From the NCBI GenBank assembly GCA_003344405.1, contig NOWV01000014.1, positions 372,001-436,000 on the forward strand: a DNA stretch of 64,000 nt, read 5' to 3'. Made by a program: the position numbers and the translations under genes. Below the pieces are notes generated by a model. It was not told the origin of the DNA. It made no database searches and was given only the letters and a program-made list of their open reading frames with translations. Shown here in pieces: positions 62,204-64,000 of the stretch (positions within the stretch are counted from its first letter, which is position 1; every line of letters starts with the position of its first letter). Origin of the DNA: Trichoplax sp. H2. Lineage: Eukaryota > Placozoa > Uniplacotomia > Trichoplacea.

Positions 62204-63320
62204 ACTGGTTTTATTGACAGCTGCTTACTATGAAGATGATACGCTATTTGTAGTTCTAGTTGTAATTAATTACTAGTTCAGGCTAAACTTCAGAAATTTT
62301 AATTCATAAAAAATTGTGAATTATATTATAGTAGGCAAAATAGTGTTAAAATTATTTACAAATAGGAAGTGTTTTTAACTTTGCAGATATTAGTTTTACT
62401 ACTTATGAAATCACGGATAGAAAATGTGGATTGTAAAAATAGATTATAGTATCGGTTGATTAACATAGTACGATGAATTTGCTGTAAGAAATTGACAATT
62501 TCTGATACGTAAACTTCTTAGCTCTGTTGACAGTGTTACGAAATAGATGAAAATAATCTTTCCTACTTGAGTTGCTATACGCGAATTTGTATTTATGCAA
62601 AGATATTTACCGATCACTCGCTCTATATACATTCTACATGGATATCGTATACTCATAACAAATTCACGATCCTTTTGCACTGATTTAGTAACAGAATTTT
62701 TTGAAATAGCACTAAATATATGTCAATGATTGTAAAAGTATGGCTATAAGACGACGGTCGATAATAGCTAAACTAGGAAATAGATGGATCAAAAATAAAA
62801 ATTTACATATTTCTTGCTAAGGCTAAAAATATCATGATTTATGAGTTAGGTAAACGTTGTTTACTTCATCTATACGGTTAAACGTAATTATACATTTAGC
62901 TCATCTTATAATATTAAAAATTCAAATATATTACATTCAGTAACCTTGCAAATTCAAATAAATTAATTTATGGTACTGTGTTAACATAAAGTCACGGCTT
63001 AACTCTAGTTTTTAACCTTCGTTCGATACTTTAAAATTTAAATAGGCGTGTGAGGTTGATAGATCAAGAATCTTCAAAACTTTAGAAAATTAAGATTTAT
63101 TGAACAAAACCTCCTTTACGAAGATACAACGTAATCGATTAGCTGAGGACCTCTAACGAGAAAGAACTAACTTACTATACTAAACTACTCGCTTATATAC
63201 CTTTCCGCGTTCACAGTCTTAGCACCTTACTTACTACACACTTCGGTATTAGCATCTCAAATACAGGCTAGTTTACACCTTTCATGTGAAGCTCTAGTGT
63301 GAGCACTGTAGCGCTCCTCT
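62204..63320. other. 3' flank of transporter E up to the last gap
   Basis: From 62636 to 62996 it is the allelic counterpart of 63341-64000. From about 62997 to 63320 the matching sequence lies outside the window. No gene recognised. Confidence 0.5.
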
Positions 63321-63340
63321 NNNNNNNNNNNNNNNNNNNN
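63321..63340. other. Assembly gap (20 N)
   Basis: Run of 20 N. The sequence after it restarts at the equivalent of 62636. Confidence 0.99.
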
Positions 63341-64000
63341 ACATGGATATCGTATACTCATAACAAATTCACGATCCTTTTGCACTGATTTAGTAACAGA
63401 ATTTTTTGAAATAGCACTAAATATATGTCAATGATTGTAAAAGTATGGCTATAAGACGACGGTCGATAATAGCTAAACTAGGAAATAGATGGATCTGTTG
63501 TATATATATAGATAGTAATAGATTAAATACGATATCTTAACCATAAAGGCATAAATAAAGGAAACACTATATATATGTACGTATACGATGATTGTATGGT
63601 AGTACTTGTAATACAGTAGGTGATAACATTGTAAAAGGCGGACTGATAAGTTACTAATTGTAGTGCGAAGTATAAACTGTAATCGTATCGAGGTGTAACC
63701 TCGTGTAGCTATAAATACCGATCAACTAATAATAAAATGCAGTTATCAATCTTACTCACGGAGTGAACTTATTATTGAAGAACATAACAGGATCAAAAAT
63801 AAAAATTTACATATTTCTTGCTAAGGCTAAAAATATCATGATTTATGAGTTAGGTAAACGTTGTTTACTTCATCTATACGGTTAAACGTAATTATACATT
63901 TAGCTCATCTTATAATATTAAAAATTCAAATATATTACATTCAGTAACCTTGCAGATTCAAATAAATTAATTTATGGTACTGTATTAATATAAAGTCACG
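63341..64000. repeat. Second copy of the 62636-62996 block, carrying an insertion
   Basis: Near-identical to 62636-62996 except for a 299-base gain at 63496-63794 (294-base element plus one 5-base duplicate). The match runs to the window edge (64000 corresponds to 62996). Confidence 0.9.
63496..63789 (+). mobile_element. Solo LTR-like insertion with 5-bp target duplication
   Basis: A 294-base segment beginning TGTTG and ending ATAACA (TG..CA ends), flanked by GGATC at 63491-63495 and 63790-63794. The other copy has a single GGATC at 62786-62790, the empty site. Inside are a TATA-like CTATAAATA near 63707 followed by AATAAAA near 63730, the usual promoter and polyadenylation order of an LTR. 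There is no open reading frame. Its length, ends and 5-base duplication fit a Ty1/copia- or Ty3-type solo LTR. A short non-autonomous element is the alternative. Confidence 0.75.

Noticed and set aside
63040-63320. Possible second LTR starting TGTGAGG before the last gap
   Set aside because: No second end, target duplication or empty site is visible; the matching allele lies outside the window.
1-64000. CRISPR arrays, bacterial operons, tRNA or rRNA genes
   Set aside because: The window is eukaryotic; no spacer-repeat arrays and no tRNA-like TTC arm with matching stems was noticed on reading, though a covariance search was not possible.

Overview
This is an AT-rich stretch of a eukaryotic nuclear genome, most likely from an early-branching animal. 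My best guess is a placozoan (Trichoplax type). The reasons are short phase-conserved GT-AG introns, an EMRE gene (metazoan mitochondrial calcium uniporter subunit), G-alpha-12/13 genes, an MS4A-like tetraspan gene and SLC45-type transporters. The species assignment is inference. Three runs of exactly 20 N (25229-25248, 28076-28095, 63321-63340) show a scaffolded draft assembly. Each gap is flanked by near-identical sequence, so unmerged alleles are the likely cause.

Layout, left to right. 1-1322: 3' end of an unidentified multi-exon gene (+). 4977-6025: broken coding relic (-). 6083-6450: tandem repeats. 7663-11271: complete seven-exon SLC25A38 mitochondrial glycine carrier (+). 11272-16848: no recognised gene. 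16849-21520 and 26804-32543: two tandem three-exon G-alpha-12/13 genes (+) with identical intron positions and unusual nucleotide-binding residues. 34783-35055: single-exon EMRE/SMDT1 (-). 36139-38893: seven-exon gene (+) that appears to be three MS4A/CD20-like four-helix units fused in one 454-residue protein. 40351-62203: cluster of SLC45-type proton/sugar transporters, all on +, with copies A (frameshifted), B, a truncated pseudogene of A, C, D (pseudogene) and E. A tandem duplication of about 5 kb produced the pseudo-A plus C block from the A plus B block. A solo-LTR-like insertion is present in one of two allelic copies at the right edge.

No operon-like logic is expected. The gene groups arose by local duplication (G-alpha pair, MS4A modules, SLC45 cluster). 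Two genes encode mitochondrial inner-membrane proteins (SLC25A38 for glycine import into haem synthesis, EMRE for calcium uptake), but nothing indicates co-regulation. Noncoding parts hold islands dense in the pentamer ACAGT/ACTGT that form many GTAC-centred palindromes. All gene models were assembled by hand from open frames, splice consensus, intron phase and recalled family sequences; no search was run.
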